Shown here: positions 22,262-34,253 of the stretch, in pieces
How positions within the stretch are numbered: the stretch's first letter is position 1
How the letters are laid out: the number at the start of each line of letters is the position of its first letter
From: Cymbidium sinense
Taxonomy: Eukaryota > Streptophyta > Magnoliopsida > Asparagales > Orchidaceae
Assembly (NCBI GenBank): GCA_021442155.1
Contig: CM038229.1
Coordinates: forward strand, 72,684,443 to 72,748,442
Direction of reading: 5' to 3'
Length of the DNA stretch: 64,000 nucleotides
The notes under the pieces: generated by a model
Seen by the model: the letters and a program-made list of their open reading frames with translations, nothing else
The model's database searches: none
What the model was told of the DNA's origin: nothing
Position numbers and translations under genes: made by a program

Positions 22262-23300
22262 ATTGGGGTTGGCCAAGTACAAGAAGGAGGGTGTGTTGAT
22301 TGACTATGGGTGTATATTAAGTGTGTTGGTCGAGTAGATGTGATGCTTAATTAAAATTGTTTTGTCAACTTAAAGCTTACCATAAGTCATTGACAACTTC
22401 AGTGAGTGATTTTTATGACATGGATGATTGGCCTTTAACTTGATTTTTATAATTAAACATCCTCAAATAGTCTTTCATGCTCTAAATACATACATCTTGA
22501 GATTAAAAGCTCAACAAATTAATGTTTGCACATTTTTATTAAAAAATATAGGTCCTTATTAGATATCTCAAGATTTTTGAGTCTTCATGCATTCATCCCA
22601 ATGGAGGTGAGTGAAAATAAAAATTGGATGCTACATTAGAAAACTTCATTTTGTTTTTTTATACTTCAAATGTCAAAATTTAATTAGAGAGAACAAGAAT
22701 GTGATTCATAATTTTAAATTTTGAATTTAGATGTTTTCCTACTCTTTTAAATCTTTAAATTCAAAAATAGGATACATCATATAAATTTAAAGTAGAACTA
22801 AAGAATAATGATTAATTAAGATGTGGAAGAGCTAATAAATTCTTTTTAAAATTATTTTTAAAAGATTGGCCATGGAATTGGCATAGTTCATTATTATATT
22901 CATTTTTTGTAATATTCTTTTCTTTTTTTTTTATATGGGAAGCATGGTATATATTTTCTTATTTGAATGTAAGATTATAAGTTTTTAATATTTAACTTAG
23001 ATTTATAAAATTGATTTAAATATACATTTTTTACTAAATCATTTTATAATTACTAATAAGAAAATGTGACACCAAAGATTGAAAAAAACACAAAAAGTAA
23101 AGATAAACAGTTTTATGACTTTAATATGGATTATATATTAATGAATTATATGTCAAAATAAATAATAAAAAGGACTCAAATGCTTAATTAAGCATGCTTG
23201 AAAATTTGTGATGATAGAGTGAGAATTTATGGCCTTAGTTTTGCATAGAAATTGCAAATGCTATGTATAAGAGAAGTTCACAAGAGATGCTAGAGTTTTA
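22262..23300. other. AT-rich intergenic, no gene seen
   Basis: No open frames with recognisable motifs and no clear repeat structure. Confidence 0.45.
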
Positions 23301-23301
23301 T

Positions 23302-23304
<3 letters not shown>

Positions 23305-23342
<38 letters not shown>
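23305..23342 (+). repeat. GA microsatellite
   Basis: Uninterrupted AG/GA dinucleotide run of about 38 bp. Confidence 0.95.
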
Positions 23343-23347
<5 letters not shown>

Positions 23348-23539
23348 AAAAATCAATGAGCATAACCAAGATGAAATAATGTACATGGAAGATGGAAGCA
23401 ATATTATAGATATTTGCTCTTCCTATTAATTGAAGAATGTGGGATTATGATAGGGATCACTAGCTTGGCCTCTTATGGTTGTGGTAGAAAATGTTAAAGA
23501 ATCAACAAATGTTGATGATATTAGACAAGAGACAAGCAT

Positions 23540-23880
23540 CTATTGAGAGGTGTCAATATTTTTAGCTAATTGTGATAGTCATGAGACAGTCATTGAGTGT
23601 TGACAATCCTGTAATGATAGTTGAGCAATGATAATTGAAATACGATAATTAGAAGACAATTATTATGAGACGACAATTGTGCAACAATAGAAGGGTGTGG
23701 CAATTGGGCTTTAGAAGTCAGGCAATGACAATTGGAAGATGACGATAAGATAATGATAGTCAAGAGATGACAATAATGCAACACGATCAACTGATGAAAG
23801 TCAAGCGATAATAGTTAGCAATGAAAGTCGGATGATGATTATCATGATATGACAATTGCTATCAGTGACTGTCAAGTAGA
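23540..23880 (+). repeat. Cryptic repeat rich in TGACAAT/GATAAT motifs
   Basis: Short phrases such as GACAATTG, GATAATGATAG and GTCAAG recur irregularly across about 340 bp (for example 23,673, 23,697, 23,726, 23,849). The result is a low-complexity, purine-rich strand. No coding sense is apparent. Confidence 0.55.
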
Positions 23881-24608
23881 AATCTATAAATTCTTCAAAT
23901 CTCCAAGCTCGTTCTAATTTCAATTCCCCTTTCATATGAAGAATGAGACACTATTTATTATTTTTTAGTGACATTTTGATAAATTAAGTCAAAATCTTCA
24001 AATACTATATGAATGATTTATATATATAGTTTTCAATCATAACTCACTTTTTAGACATTTTAAGTGCCTTAATGACATATGTATTGAGCAATACCTGACT
24101 CTAACATTACTTAAAATTAACTTATGTTATATTTATATGTGCAAATTTTTGTAACACACAACAGTTATTACTCTTGTATGATGGAGCAAGATTAATATGC
24201 GCAAAGATACTTACTAGTTTATATATCATGTGGTTTATTTCTTATTAAAATTTATATTTCAACCATTAACTTTAGTTTTATGTACTATATTGCAGAGGAG
24301 TAACTTTGTCTTTCTTGCAATGCGTTGTGTTAAAGTCTATTTCTGATTTTTTTTCTTTCTCCATAAATGTTTGGTCAATTCTAACCCCAACTTGACCTGC
24401 TTAGTTCTTTCATGCCTTCACACATCTGATCATTTAATGAAATCAGCAACGTTCAATGTGCTTCTTTGACGAAAATAGAGATTGCCAACTTTACTTTTCT
24501 CCTAAAAATCATATCTCCCAACACTTCATCTAATAAAATAAGAGAAATATCCACATAATAAAAATATTAAAAAGATAGATGATTAAAATTAATACAATAA
24601 AAACTCAA

Positions 24609-24609
<1 letters not shown>
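23881..24609. other. AT-rich intergenic, no gene seen
   Basis: No recognisable coding region or ordered repeat. Confidence 0.4.

Positions 24610-24698
<89 letters not shown>
24610..24698. repeat. Long AT microsatellite
   Basis: About 89 bp of uninterrupted AT dinucleotides. It is self-complementary and likely polymorphic in length. Confidence 0.95.
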
Positions 24699-24700
<2 letters not shown>

Positions 24701-24859
24701 TTGTTTCTTTTAAATATTTTGAATTTATTATATTGAAAAAAAATGAGAAAATGAGAACAGATAAATTTAAAATTGATGACCAAAATTAAAAAAAAATGCT
24801 TCGAAAATATTATGTGATCAAAATATCACAACAGAGATTAAAGTTAAAGTTTATAAATA

Positions 24860-25216
24860 CATCAATGGTTCTTTGTGCTGAAGATTCCTCGAACCTTCTG
24901 AGAAATTCTCTGCCTGCTAACTCATCAATCAAATCAATGTTTCGAATGGCGTCTAGTTCCAGCCGCTAAAATCATTTACTTGTGTAGATTTTGTTGCTGT
25001 CAAAGCAGCCGAGTTGCTGTTTTTCTTCCAAAACAGTCACCGTCCCTGCACATTGGGACCAATTCAGCTGCTGTTTCAACCCCTTCCCCACTCCGTCCTG
25101 CTCCAACCAGCCACGAATCAGCCTACGTCCAGCTTCCTTGTTGTTTGGATCCAGCTAGCTGCAAAATTGAAGATTTCCAGCCTCCATTGCTGCCGTCCAC
25201 TCCACCAATCAGTTAG
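24860..25216 (+). other. GC-richer island with short open frame, unidentified
   Basis: Local composition is richer in C and G than the flanks. A 78-codon frame (24,980-25,216) has proline- and serine-rich sequence without a recognisable domain. It may be a captured exon fragment or part of an unidentified element. Confidence 0.25.
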
Positions 25217-25334
25217 AATGCCATCTCTACATCAGCCGACAAAGAAAATTTTCAAAATTCTTCTGTAGATGATTGAAAATGATAAAATGGATTTAAAAGA
25301 GTCAAAAAATAAAGAAAAATAAAGAAACTGTCAT

Positions 25335-25348
25335 TTTACTTCAAATTC
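25335..25348 (+). repeat. Target-site duplication of the LINE, left copy
   Basis: TTTACTTCAAATTC, identical to 28184-28197 and directly next to the LINE's 3' tail. Confidence 0.9.
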
Positions 25349-25463
25349 TTTTACAACAACAACAACAAGCCTTTATCCCACTAAATGGTCACAATCCTTC
25401 TTCGCCATCATATTATATGTGTCAAATTCTCATTTAATTCAAGCATACAAAGGTTATTTTTTA

Positions 25464-25700
25464 TCATCTTAACCATGTCTTTTTAGGTCTACCTCTACTT
25501 TTCTTAACATAAGGAAAATCTAATGCATCTACTCTCCTAACCGGGTCATTGGACGACCAACGCTTTATGTGGCCAAACCATCTATGGCAACTCTCTCTAA
25601 TCTTATCTGTCACTGGAGCTATTCCAACTTTTTCCCTAACATACTCATTTTGCATTTTATCTCTAAGAGTAAAGCCACTCATCCACCTAAGCATCTTCAT
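25464..25700 (-). pseudogene. LINE C-terminal domain
   Basis: The translation contains MLRWMSGFTLRDKMQNEYVR, a CHRWFGHIKRW block and the terminal SRGRPKKTWLR. This cysteine/histidine-containing C-terminal region follows the reverse transcriptase in plant RTE elements. It is open over 78 codons but disconnected from the reverse transcriptase by frame breaks. Confidence 0.85.
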
Positions 25701-26099
25701 CGATGCTCATCTCTGCAACACTTAACTTAGTCTCATGCTTCTCTTTTATTGGCCAACATTCTGCACCATAAATCATTGCAGGTCTTAGCACCATCTTATA
25801 AAATTTTCCTTAAGTTTAAGCGTACTTTTCTATCACACTGGCCGATGCATTCCTCCACTTCAACCATCCAACTTGAATTCTACTAATAACATCTCCATCT
25901 ATTTCACCATCATTTTGAACAATAGAGCCTAAATACTTGAATCATTCACTCTTTTTAATGACTTGTTCACCTAATGTCACAACACTACCACTATAACTTC
26001 TACAACTAAAATTACACTTCATATATTCAGTTTTAGATCTACTTAAACAAAACCTTTAGACTCTAAGGACCTCCATAATTCAAGTTTCTCTTGGACTCC

Positions 26100-26800
26100 T
26101 CTAGTCTTATCAACAAGAAGAATGTCATCAAGAAAAGCATACACCAAGGTATATCTTCTTGTAAATGCCTAGTAAGAACATCCATAACTAAAGCAAAAAA
26201 GATAAGGGCTTAAAGTTGATCCTTGATGTAATCCAACTGAAATAGAAAAATATTTTGTCAATCCTCCTTCTATTTGGACACAAGTAAGAGCTCTAGTATA
26301 CATATCGTTAATGACTTGAACATAACCAATATTAACTCCTTTCTTTTCTAGAACTTTCCATAGAACATCTCTTGAAACTTTATCATAAACTTTCTCTAAA
26401 TCAATAAATATCATATGTAGTTCCTCCTTGCTTTCTCTATACTTATCCATCATACCTCTTAACAAATGTATAACATCCATAGTAGATCTACCTGGCATGA
26501 AACCAAACTGATTGTGAGAAACTTTTGCATCGTATCATAACCTATGCACTCTCTCATAATTTTAATGTATAACACATTAACTTAATTCTTCTATAATCTG
26601 CACACTCTTGTGCATCACCTTTATTCTTAAATATAGGAACCAACAAACTCTTTCTCCACTCATCTAGCATTTTTTTAGTCTTTAAAATAACATTAAAGGG
26701 ATTTGTAAGCCAAGAAATTCCTTGATCTCTTAAACATTTCAACACTTCTATTAGAATATCATCGGGTCCTACTATTTTTCCATATTTAATTTTCTTTAAT
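26100..26800 (-). pseudogene. LINE reverse transcriptase domain, frame-broken at the catalytic box
   Basis: Minus-strand blocks in order are WLTNPFNVILKTKKMLDEWR, LVPIFKNKGDAQECADYR, GRSTMDVIHLLRGMMDKYRE, HMIFIDLEKVYDKV, and GLHQGSTLSPYLF. The F-x-D-D catalytic box falls at 26124-26140, where a missing base breaks the frame inside the box. Another shift lies at about 26,185-26,200, after SPYLF. The domain copies element RNA by target-primed reverse transcription; this copy cannot. Confidence 0.88.
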
Positions 26801-27298
26801 GCTTCTCTAACTTCAAATTTACTAATACGATGATAAAAACAAAATTCCCTATTTTTTGTTTAGGGTATTAAGGATGCTAAAATCAATCGTATTTTCAGAT
26901 CCTTCATTGAAAAGTTTATCACAATACCTCATCCACCTATTTTCAATATCCTTTTCTAAGAAAAGCACTTTATGATTTTCATCTTTAATACACCTCACTT
27001 GAGCTAGATCTTTACTTCTCCTATCTCTTTGATTAGCTAACTTATACATACATTTTTCACCTTCTTTGGTATCTAATCCATTATATAAATCACTGAAAGC
27101 TAAATTTTTTTTTTTGCATAATATATTGCTTTCTTAGAATCTCTACATGACACTTTATATTTTTCTCAATTCTCTGAATTTTTACATCTAAACCAACTTT
27201 TATAACAACACTTCTTATTTTTTATCTCTTTTTTTTTTTTTGCATATCTGATTCCACCACCAACTATTTTTATTAAAAGAAGCTTTTCTTTTTGATTC

Positions 27299-28157
27299 TC
27301 AAAGCACATTTTTAGCAACTTGCTTAATTTCATTTGCTGCTTTTTTCCACTTAACATTAGCTTTTTTATGAACATCCCAAATTCTATGCTCTTGTCGCTT
27401 GCTCTTAAAACTATTTTTATTAGTGTTCTTTAAGTGCCTCCATCTAATCCTAGGACAATAATTTGATTTATTTTTCATCTTCCAATCTTTCATCTTAAAA
27501 TCTAAGACTAATAATCGATGTTGGGTATTTAAACTTTCACTATGAATGACCTTACAATCTTTACAATCTAAATGATCTATTTTTCTTATCAGAAAATAAT
27601 CAATCTGTGTTTTACTAGATCCATTTTTATAAGTAATAATGTGCTCATCTTTTTTTCTTAAATAAAGTATTAGCAACTACAAAATGATAGCCTAAAGTAA
27701 AATCTAAAATAGTCCTACCTTCTTCATTAGTCACTCCAAATCCATAACCACCATGAATACTTTTAAAATATTTTGCCACTCTACCAACATGTCCATTTAA
27801 ATCTCCTCTAATAAATACTTTTTCTTCAAGAGGTGTCTTTTGTATTAATCCATCTAATTTATTCCAAAATTTTTCTTTTGAGCCTACATCCAAACCTACA
27901 TGGGGAGCATACACACTTATAACATTGATAATCTTAGTATCAATAATAATCTTTAAAGCTATAATTCTATCTCCACATATATTAATATTTATAACATTAT
28001 CCTTCAAACTTTTATCGATAATCATTCCTATGCCATTTCTAATTCGACTTCTACCTGAATACCAAAGTTTAAAACCTAAACTATCAATCTCATTGGCTTT
28101 CTCCTCAACCCATTTAGTTTGTTGAACACATAAAATATTTATCTTCTTATTAACCAT
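27299..28157 (-). pseudogene. LINE endonuclease domain
   Basis: Minus-strand blocks are NILCVQQTKWVEEKA, GFKLWYSGRSRIRNGIGMII, INVISVYAPHVGLD, FIRGDLNGHVG, GYGFGVTNEEGRTILDF and, after a frame shift at about 27,650-27,675, SSKTQIDYFLIRK and SLNTQHRLLVLDF. These are the metal-binding and catalytic signatures of AP-type endonucleases (Gln-Glu/Gln-Thr, Gly-Asp-x-Asn, Ser-x-Ile-Asp, Gln-His). The Gln-Glu position reads Gln-Gln, so a metal-binding glutamate is lost. The very N-terminus of the domain is missing at the truncation point. Confidence 0.9.
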
Positions 28158-28183
28158 AATATTTATTAATTCTATTAGTTTAA

Positions 28184-28197
28184 TTTACTTCAAATTC
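28184..28197 (+). repeat. Target-site duplication of the LINE, right copy
   Basis: TTTACTTCAAATTC, identical to 25335-25348. It abuts the truncated 5' end of the LINE. Confidence 0.9.
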
Positions 28198-28664
28198 ATA
28201 TGTGGAAATTTTTTCCCTATTTAAAAATAAGACACAAGTAAAAAGAGTCCAACCTTTTCTTTGGTTCGACTGCGGGTCTAAATAGGCCTCTCAGATGAGT
28301 TGATTGGCTATGTTTGGTTGGTCTACTCTAATATTGAGATATAGATACAACTATAGCAGTTTGAAACACAGAAAAATGTTACAGGAACAGTAATTCTAGT
28401 AACCATAGGTGCTGAAAATAAAAAAATAAAAAAATAGTATAGGAAAGTTTTGATTAGATTGAGATATAGATACAACACTCAATCAAAAAAAAATTTCTTT
28501 AAAGAGAGCAAAAGTAGAGAAAAGTCTCTCTAATATTCAAAATAGTAAAACTAAAAAACTCCAAACACGAAACATTCAATTTAAATTAATTAAGCAAATC
28601 CTAATGTGGGCACTGAAAATTCGCCATCGGCCTCTCGATTAGAAGAGTATATTAAATGTCTGTC
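28198..28664. other. Intergenic, short direct repeat, no gene
   Basis: TTGAGATATAGATACAAC occurs at about 28,335 and again at about 28,459. Otherwise AT-rich with nothing recognisable. Confidence 0.45.
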
Positions 28665-29190
28665 AAATCTTCAAAAGGTAGATGGAAAAGTAGATAAGAC
28701 ACTACCAAGAGATTTCGCCCTCATTTTGTGAGGACTTTAGATCTGGTTCCAGGTTTCCTATAGGCCTAGGAACTTATAGTTAATTACCCCTTCCAATGCT
28801 GAGAGAGAACTTTTGATTAAGGCTAGTCATTAGATCGTTGAATGTATAGTGTATAATAACAGCATTTGAAATTTTAGAATTTAGATTTGTGAAATTCATC
28901 ATCATTTAACTTAAAGTGGATGGTTGTGGGAATGGTGATGGGCTTGATCAAGTTCCCATAGTTCTATCATCCCGGACTATCGTGGTCTTTAGTCTACTTA
29001 GTCAGAGGAAGTAGTCGACCCAACCTAACCAAAGGATCCTTATCAGCATCCATGGGTTGCGTCGTCTAAGAAAACCTTATAGACCTGGCGTGGTGTTTGT
29101 CTAAGGAGATAAGTTTAAGTCTACCTTAGCAAACAGAGGGCTTTTTGCCCTATCAAGTGCTCCCTATGGTTCATAATTCAAGGGGGCAGG
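28665..29190 (-). repeat. Dispersed repeat R, copy 3 (inverted)
   Basis: The reverse complement aligns with 8,740-9,300 and, for its second half, with 1-310. Landmarks on the minus strand are GGTTGGGTCGACTAC, CTGACTAAGTAGACTA and ACCAGATCTAAAGTCCTCAC. It directly abuts the truncated 3' LTR of element A at about 29,190. Confidence 0.82.
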
Positions 29191-29194
29191 GTTG

Positions 29195-29539
29195 TTGGGA
29201 AACATAAATTTTTGATGGATTTTTTATCATGGGCTTCAATCATGGATTTCAATCATGGAATTGATTTGGATTTGGAGAAAATAAAATGAGAATTGATTTG
29301 GAGTTTGACTTGAAATAAGGAGAGTGAGGAATGGTTTAAGCTAAGGGTAGGAAAAATTCTTAACACCCTTAAGGCATGACCTATTCCTATGGATAAACCC
29401 TCTAAGTATTCTAGGGCTAGGTTGGAGTGTCCACCTAATCACTAGATGTGTCTTAAGACTAAGGAACTCTTAAAGTCTAAGAGAAATCCTATGACTAAGA
29501 GGGAGGTGTTGAGAACTCATTCTAAAAATGAGGTCAACA
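29195..29539 (-). mobile_element. Truncated 3' LTR of element A (first ~345 bp)
   Basis: On the minus strand it starts TGTTGACCTCATTTTTAG at 29539, the same terminus seen at 52500, 55648 and 59567. Its sequence, with CTTAGTCTTAAGACAC and GATTAGGTGGACACTC, matches those copies. After about 345 bp it stops at the border of repeat R. No clean polypurine tract is visible just before the TG, which is a weakness of the LTR reading. Confidence 0.7.
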
Positions 29540-32500
29540 AAGGGTGCCCAATAGGTGTGGTGTGATTGACCGGGTACACCGCACGTATTGGTGTTGACCG
29601 ACACGATCAACAACACTGGAAGATCACAAGCATTATCAGAGAAAATCTATCCTTAAACCCAAGGAGTAGAAAGAATCCAGAGCCTAATGCAATGTGGCTC
29701 TACTTATGTCCAAGACATAAGAGAGAGGGAAAAATCCACTAAGGGATAGAGTGTGAACCTTCCATTAGGGAAGCAGGTTCAAGTCACCCACAAGGGGATG
29801 AGAGGTTTGATTTGCATTTCGCTGAGGGAAGAGGGTTGAATTTTATTTCAATCTTATTGTTTGATTTGATTTGTTCATGTTTGTTGTTTAGACTCCACGG
29901 CGGATAGAAAAGTGAAATCGCCACTAGGGAAGCACGTTCAAGTCATCCACAAGGGATGGGTTGAGAAATCCACTCAGGGATAGGAATTCTAGATCCATTG
30001 GGGGGAACTAGAAGGATTTGCATCTCACTGAAGAAAAGCAAAAAGGGGTTGATTTAGATTGATTGTTTATTTAGTTTATTTTGTTTCATTGGATTTGTTT
30101 ATTTCAAAATTTTAGATTTTATATTTTAAGATGAACCCTATTGGTTTGCGATAGATCGCACTGAGTAGAAGCCATGGAGACTTAGACCTAACTCAGATTT
30201 ACCAATCTAAAGGGGTAATCTACTAACCACATAGTAGAACTAACCAACCAAAGGGATGTCTTTCGATATGCAGCAGTTATACTAGGAAGAAAGCATAGTA
30301 GACTTACATCCTCCAAAGTAGAGACCAGTTGTTGGGGTAATCTATTAGCATGGCAACAGATTGAACCCAACCTAAGGCTGACTATTGATTGAATGCCGTT
30401 GGGGGACTTAAATCAACTCAAGATAGTCAAAGAGGAGATTTCATTTTTTAGATTTTATTTGTTTTAATGAATCATATTGGTTTGCGATGGATCACACTGA
30501 ATGGGGGCAATGAAGGCCTAGACCTAACTTAGATTTACCAATCCAAAGAGACTAGTCTACCAACCACAAGGTAGGACTATTCAACCAAAGGAGTACATTT
30601 TGGTTTTCAATGGTCAAGTTTTAAGAAGAAAGCATGGGGACTCACATCTTCTAGAAACACGAAACCACTAGGGTGATCGGTTGGCAAAGAAATGGATCAA
30701 ACTTGACCTAGGGCTGACAATTGAGTGAATGTCACTGGAGACTTAAATCAACTCAAGATAGCCAAAGAGAGATTTCATTTTTTAGATTTTGTTGTTGATT
30801 ATGGATTCTAATGGTTTGCGATAGATCGCACTGAATAGGGGACATGGGGGCCTAGACCTAACTCAAATTTACCAATCCAAAAGAGTAGTCTACCAACCAT
30901 AAGGTAGGACTATCCAACCAAAGAAGTGCCTTTTAGTTTGCGATGGTCAAGTTTTAAGAAGAAAGCATGGGGACTCACATCTTCTAGAAATAGGGAACCA
31001 CTGGGGTGATTGGTTGGTATTGCAACAGATTAAACCCAACCTAGGGCTGACTATTGAGTGAATGTCGCTGGGGGACTTGAATCAACTCAAGATAACCAAA
31101 GATAGAATTTATTTTTAGATTTTTGTTTACTTTAATGAATCCTACTGGTTTGCGATCGATCGCATTGAATAGGGGCCACGGAGGCCTAGACCTAATTCAA
31201 ATTTACTTAATCAAAGGGAGTAGTTTCCCGGCCGATGGGAGAACTATCCGACCAAAGGAGTGGCTTTTGGTGCGCAATGATCAATTGAAGGGAAGAAAGC
31301 TTGGGTACTCACATCTTCCACTATAAAAGATCACTTGGGTGATTGGTTGCTTTGAGCAATAAATCAAACCTGACCTAGAGCTGCCCATCAGTTTGCAATA
31401 ATCATGCTAGAAAGAATGTGTCATAGTCTTATATCATCCAAAGCGAAATGACCGCTGTGGTAACCTACTTCGTTTCAGTTACGTATTGCTCACAACTTTG
31501 AGTGACTTCTGAGTGAAGTACCAGCAAGTTTATCTCGGCTTCAGTGGTCGCAATTCTATGAGTTCTCTTGACATTGTCCTAAAGATAGGATGCCTACTTG
31601 GGAGAAGGGGTCCTTTGGGGGCTTGAGTTCCTAATCCACAAGTGAATTAATTTTATTTGTTTTTTTAGTTTATTTTAACATGGACCCTGTTAGTTTGTGA
31701 GGGATCAAACTGAGAAGGAGCTTATATCAGCCTAGTCCTATCTCAGATTTACTGAACCAAGGGAGAATCTCTATATCCGTTGAACAAATTCTCTAACCAC
31801 AGGGGTGATTACTAGGAAAGGGGGATTGTCCAATCCAAAAGTAGCATGGGTAGTGTCTAAATGGGGTCACAAAGGACTTGATCCAAATAGAGTGCCCACA
31901 GGGGATGGGGCCGGTAAAGGCTTAATCCAACACCCTGGAGAAAATGACATGGCTAGTCATAAAATTCAATAGGTATTCAGTGTCCAACTCAAGGAGAAAG
32001 CACATGGACTCACATCTTTTAAGAGTGGTGTACTCACCGGGTGAGCCGCTGTCAGCATAGAGAACATCAACCAACCTAAGGTGCATGCCAGTTTGCAATA
32101 ATCAGCCTAGAAAGAAAGCTCGGGGACTCACATCCTCCTATTGTAGAACTGACTGCTGGGATAGTCTATCATCGGCTCGACAGGTGCTATTCGACCTAGG
32201 GAGACTACTAAGTGAATACCACTAGGGACTTATATCGACTCAAAAGTAGTCAAGTGGAAAGGAGCCTCTAGGGAACTTACCCTAAACCTCAAATATACTC
32301 ATCCTAATTAGAGCATGATGGCTAGTTCAAGAAGAAAGTACGGGGACTCACATCTTCTTAAGCAAGGTTAATCATGAGGTAGCTTACTAGCTAGCAAGTG
32401 AAGCATGCCTTACTAACAAGGCGCTCATTAGTTTACAATGATCAAGTTAGGAAGAAAGTGTGGGGGCTCACATATTCCAATAAATGACCACTGGGGTTAC

Positions 32501-33023
32501 ATATTAGCGAGGTAGCATGTAGACTCGACCTAGAGCTGCTAATGAGTGAGTGTCATAGATGGCTTGCTCCCACATCAAAGTAGCCTAAGATAAAAGATTT
32601 TTATTTATGTTTTGTGCATGTGTTAAAAGGAATAGGATGCCTTTAGGGGACTCTTATAGTTACCTTAAAATACGCTGAGGAAATCAAAATGATGCCACGG
32701 ATGGCAACAAGGATTCCCACTAAGAAAGGATGCCACTGGGGGACTCTTACACCTAACTTAGTAATGCTAATCAAAATAGGATACCTCTTAGGTTCTCTCA
32801 CACCTATCTTAATAGCACTGAGAGATTATGTTTGTGATGTGAAAGAGGGATAGGATGCCACTGAGGGACTCTTACGCTTACCCTACATCACGTCATAATG
32901 AATTCGCAAGATAAGCAAACAATACTTCGAAAGAAGAGAAGATTTGATGAATGGAATCACATATTATTCTTTTTATTAATGAATTATTTTCAAACATGAT
33001 TTTATTTCATGGGTAATATTTCT
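29540..33023 (-). repeat. 3' untranslated region of element A with 335-bp tandem array
   Basis: Units begin TGGTTTGCGAT at 30142, 30478, 30812 and 31146, a period of 334-336 bp, and share GGCCTAGACCTAACTCA-like and AAGAAAGCATGGGGACTCAC blocks. Diverged copies continue to about 32,600 (for example 31,689 and the GGGGACTCACATCTTC blocks near 32,345). A unit contains the palindrome TGCGATCGATCGCA (31151-31164) or a one-base variant. No protein is encoded. Tandem arrays in this position are known from Tat/Ogre elements. Confidence 0.8.
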
Positions 33024-33900
33024 TTAGATAGAGCCCATTAATTGGAAGCATCGGTGTTCCCCTTTACAATCAATAAGCTGATAAGATCCTCCTTGGTAGG
33101 CCTTCTCTCTATCAGGGGCCTTCCCAAGTGGGTTCAAACTTGCCTCCCATCTTTTGATGGGCAATATTGGTCTCCTTAGGACTAACACAAGTTCTCCTAC
33201 TTGGAAAGACCTAGGGCAGACCATCTTGTTGTGAGCTTGAATCATTTTGGCCTTATACAACTCGAGGTTCTAGCATGCCCGTAGGTGACTTTCCTCCAAA
33301 CCTTTGAGCTCTTCTAACCGCTTGCAACTGATCTTGTTACCCAATGCTATCCTTAGTGATGAGAGTTGAACTTCTAAGGAAGAAGCTTGACCCATACACT
33401 AAGGAAAATGGGTAGCGAGTTAGTTGGTATGTGGTGCAGTAGGCCCACAAGGCTTCAACCAACAGCTCATTCCATTATTGTTTGTTATCATCAAGAGTCT
33501 TCTTTAGTATCTGGATGAGAGTTTTGTTGAATGCTTCTACTAAGCCATTAGCTCTGGGGTAGTAGATGGTGGAGTATCTCCAATCTATATATGTCTTCTA
33601 GCAAATTGATCTTCTTTTGAATAGTACCATTATCGGATATAATTTGAGGCACCTATATATATGGAATGGTTCACATGCAGGTGACCTCTCAGTGGGATGG
33701 CTTCCACCACTTGGAAAAGTAGTCGATGGCGACTAAGATGAACGATGCCCCTTGGAAGAAGGAGGATCGATGACTACAATGTCGTACCCCAACACTCAAA
33801 TGGCCATGAAGCCAAAGTAGGGTGTAGAATGTTGGGTGGTTGGTGGAGGACCACACGTGCACCGATGGCATCTCCTAGCATCCATGCAATCTATGATCAT
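33024..33900 (-). pseudogene. Element A integrase remnant
   Basis: Minus-strand blocks are FILVAIDYFSKW (first catalytic Asp region), then ANGLVEAFNKTLIQILKK with WNELLVEALWAY (catalytic Glu region), and the C-terminal MIQAHNKMVCPRSFQVGELV followed by GSYQLIDCKGE. This is the order of a Ty3/gypsy integrase. Stops and frame changes separate the blocks. Integrase inserts element DNA into the genome; this copy is dead. Confidence 0.88.
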
Positions 33901-34253
33901 AAAAGGCCGGTAGTATCCAAGTCTTTTGATCTTCATCTTCATCTTGATTTGACCTGCACTCCAGTGTACCTCAATTATAATGCCATGGCTTCATGTTTGT
34001 CTAAACAATGTAACCACATTTGGTCAAGGATGGTATAGTGCCATCAATAAAGCATAAGAAAGCTCTATTTCACGATGGGCTTGAGATTTTCTTGAGGTAG
34101 TTTGCTGTTCAAGTAATCTATGAATGGTTGCCTCCAATCAAGCTCCTTGTCCATTTTGGCAACGTCAACCTCCCCTTCAAGAGAAAGTCTCTCGATGAGT
34201 TCTAAATCAATAAGGATAGGACATGTCTATTTTGGACTCTTATTGAAATGAAC

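Larger units (their letters stand above)
25349..28183 (-). mobile_element. RTE-type LINE, 5'-truncated, with target-site duplication
   Basis: On the minus strand the element runs from an endonuclease start cut just before NILCVQQTKW to a 3' tail with a TTG-type run (GCTTGTTGTTGTTGTTGT), characteristic of RTE non-LTR elements. The 14-bp sequence TTTACTTCAAATTC flanks it at 25335-25348 and 28184-28197. Domain order is apurinic endonuclease, linker, reverse transcriptase and a short C-terminal domain. Several frame breaks and stops make it inactive. Length is about 2.8 kb, and only a small N-terminal portion appears lost. Confidence 0.93.

Noticed and set aside
24589..24783. Open frame with Tyr-Ile repeats
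   Set aside because: It is a translation of the AT microsatellite.
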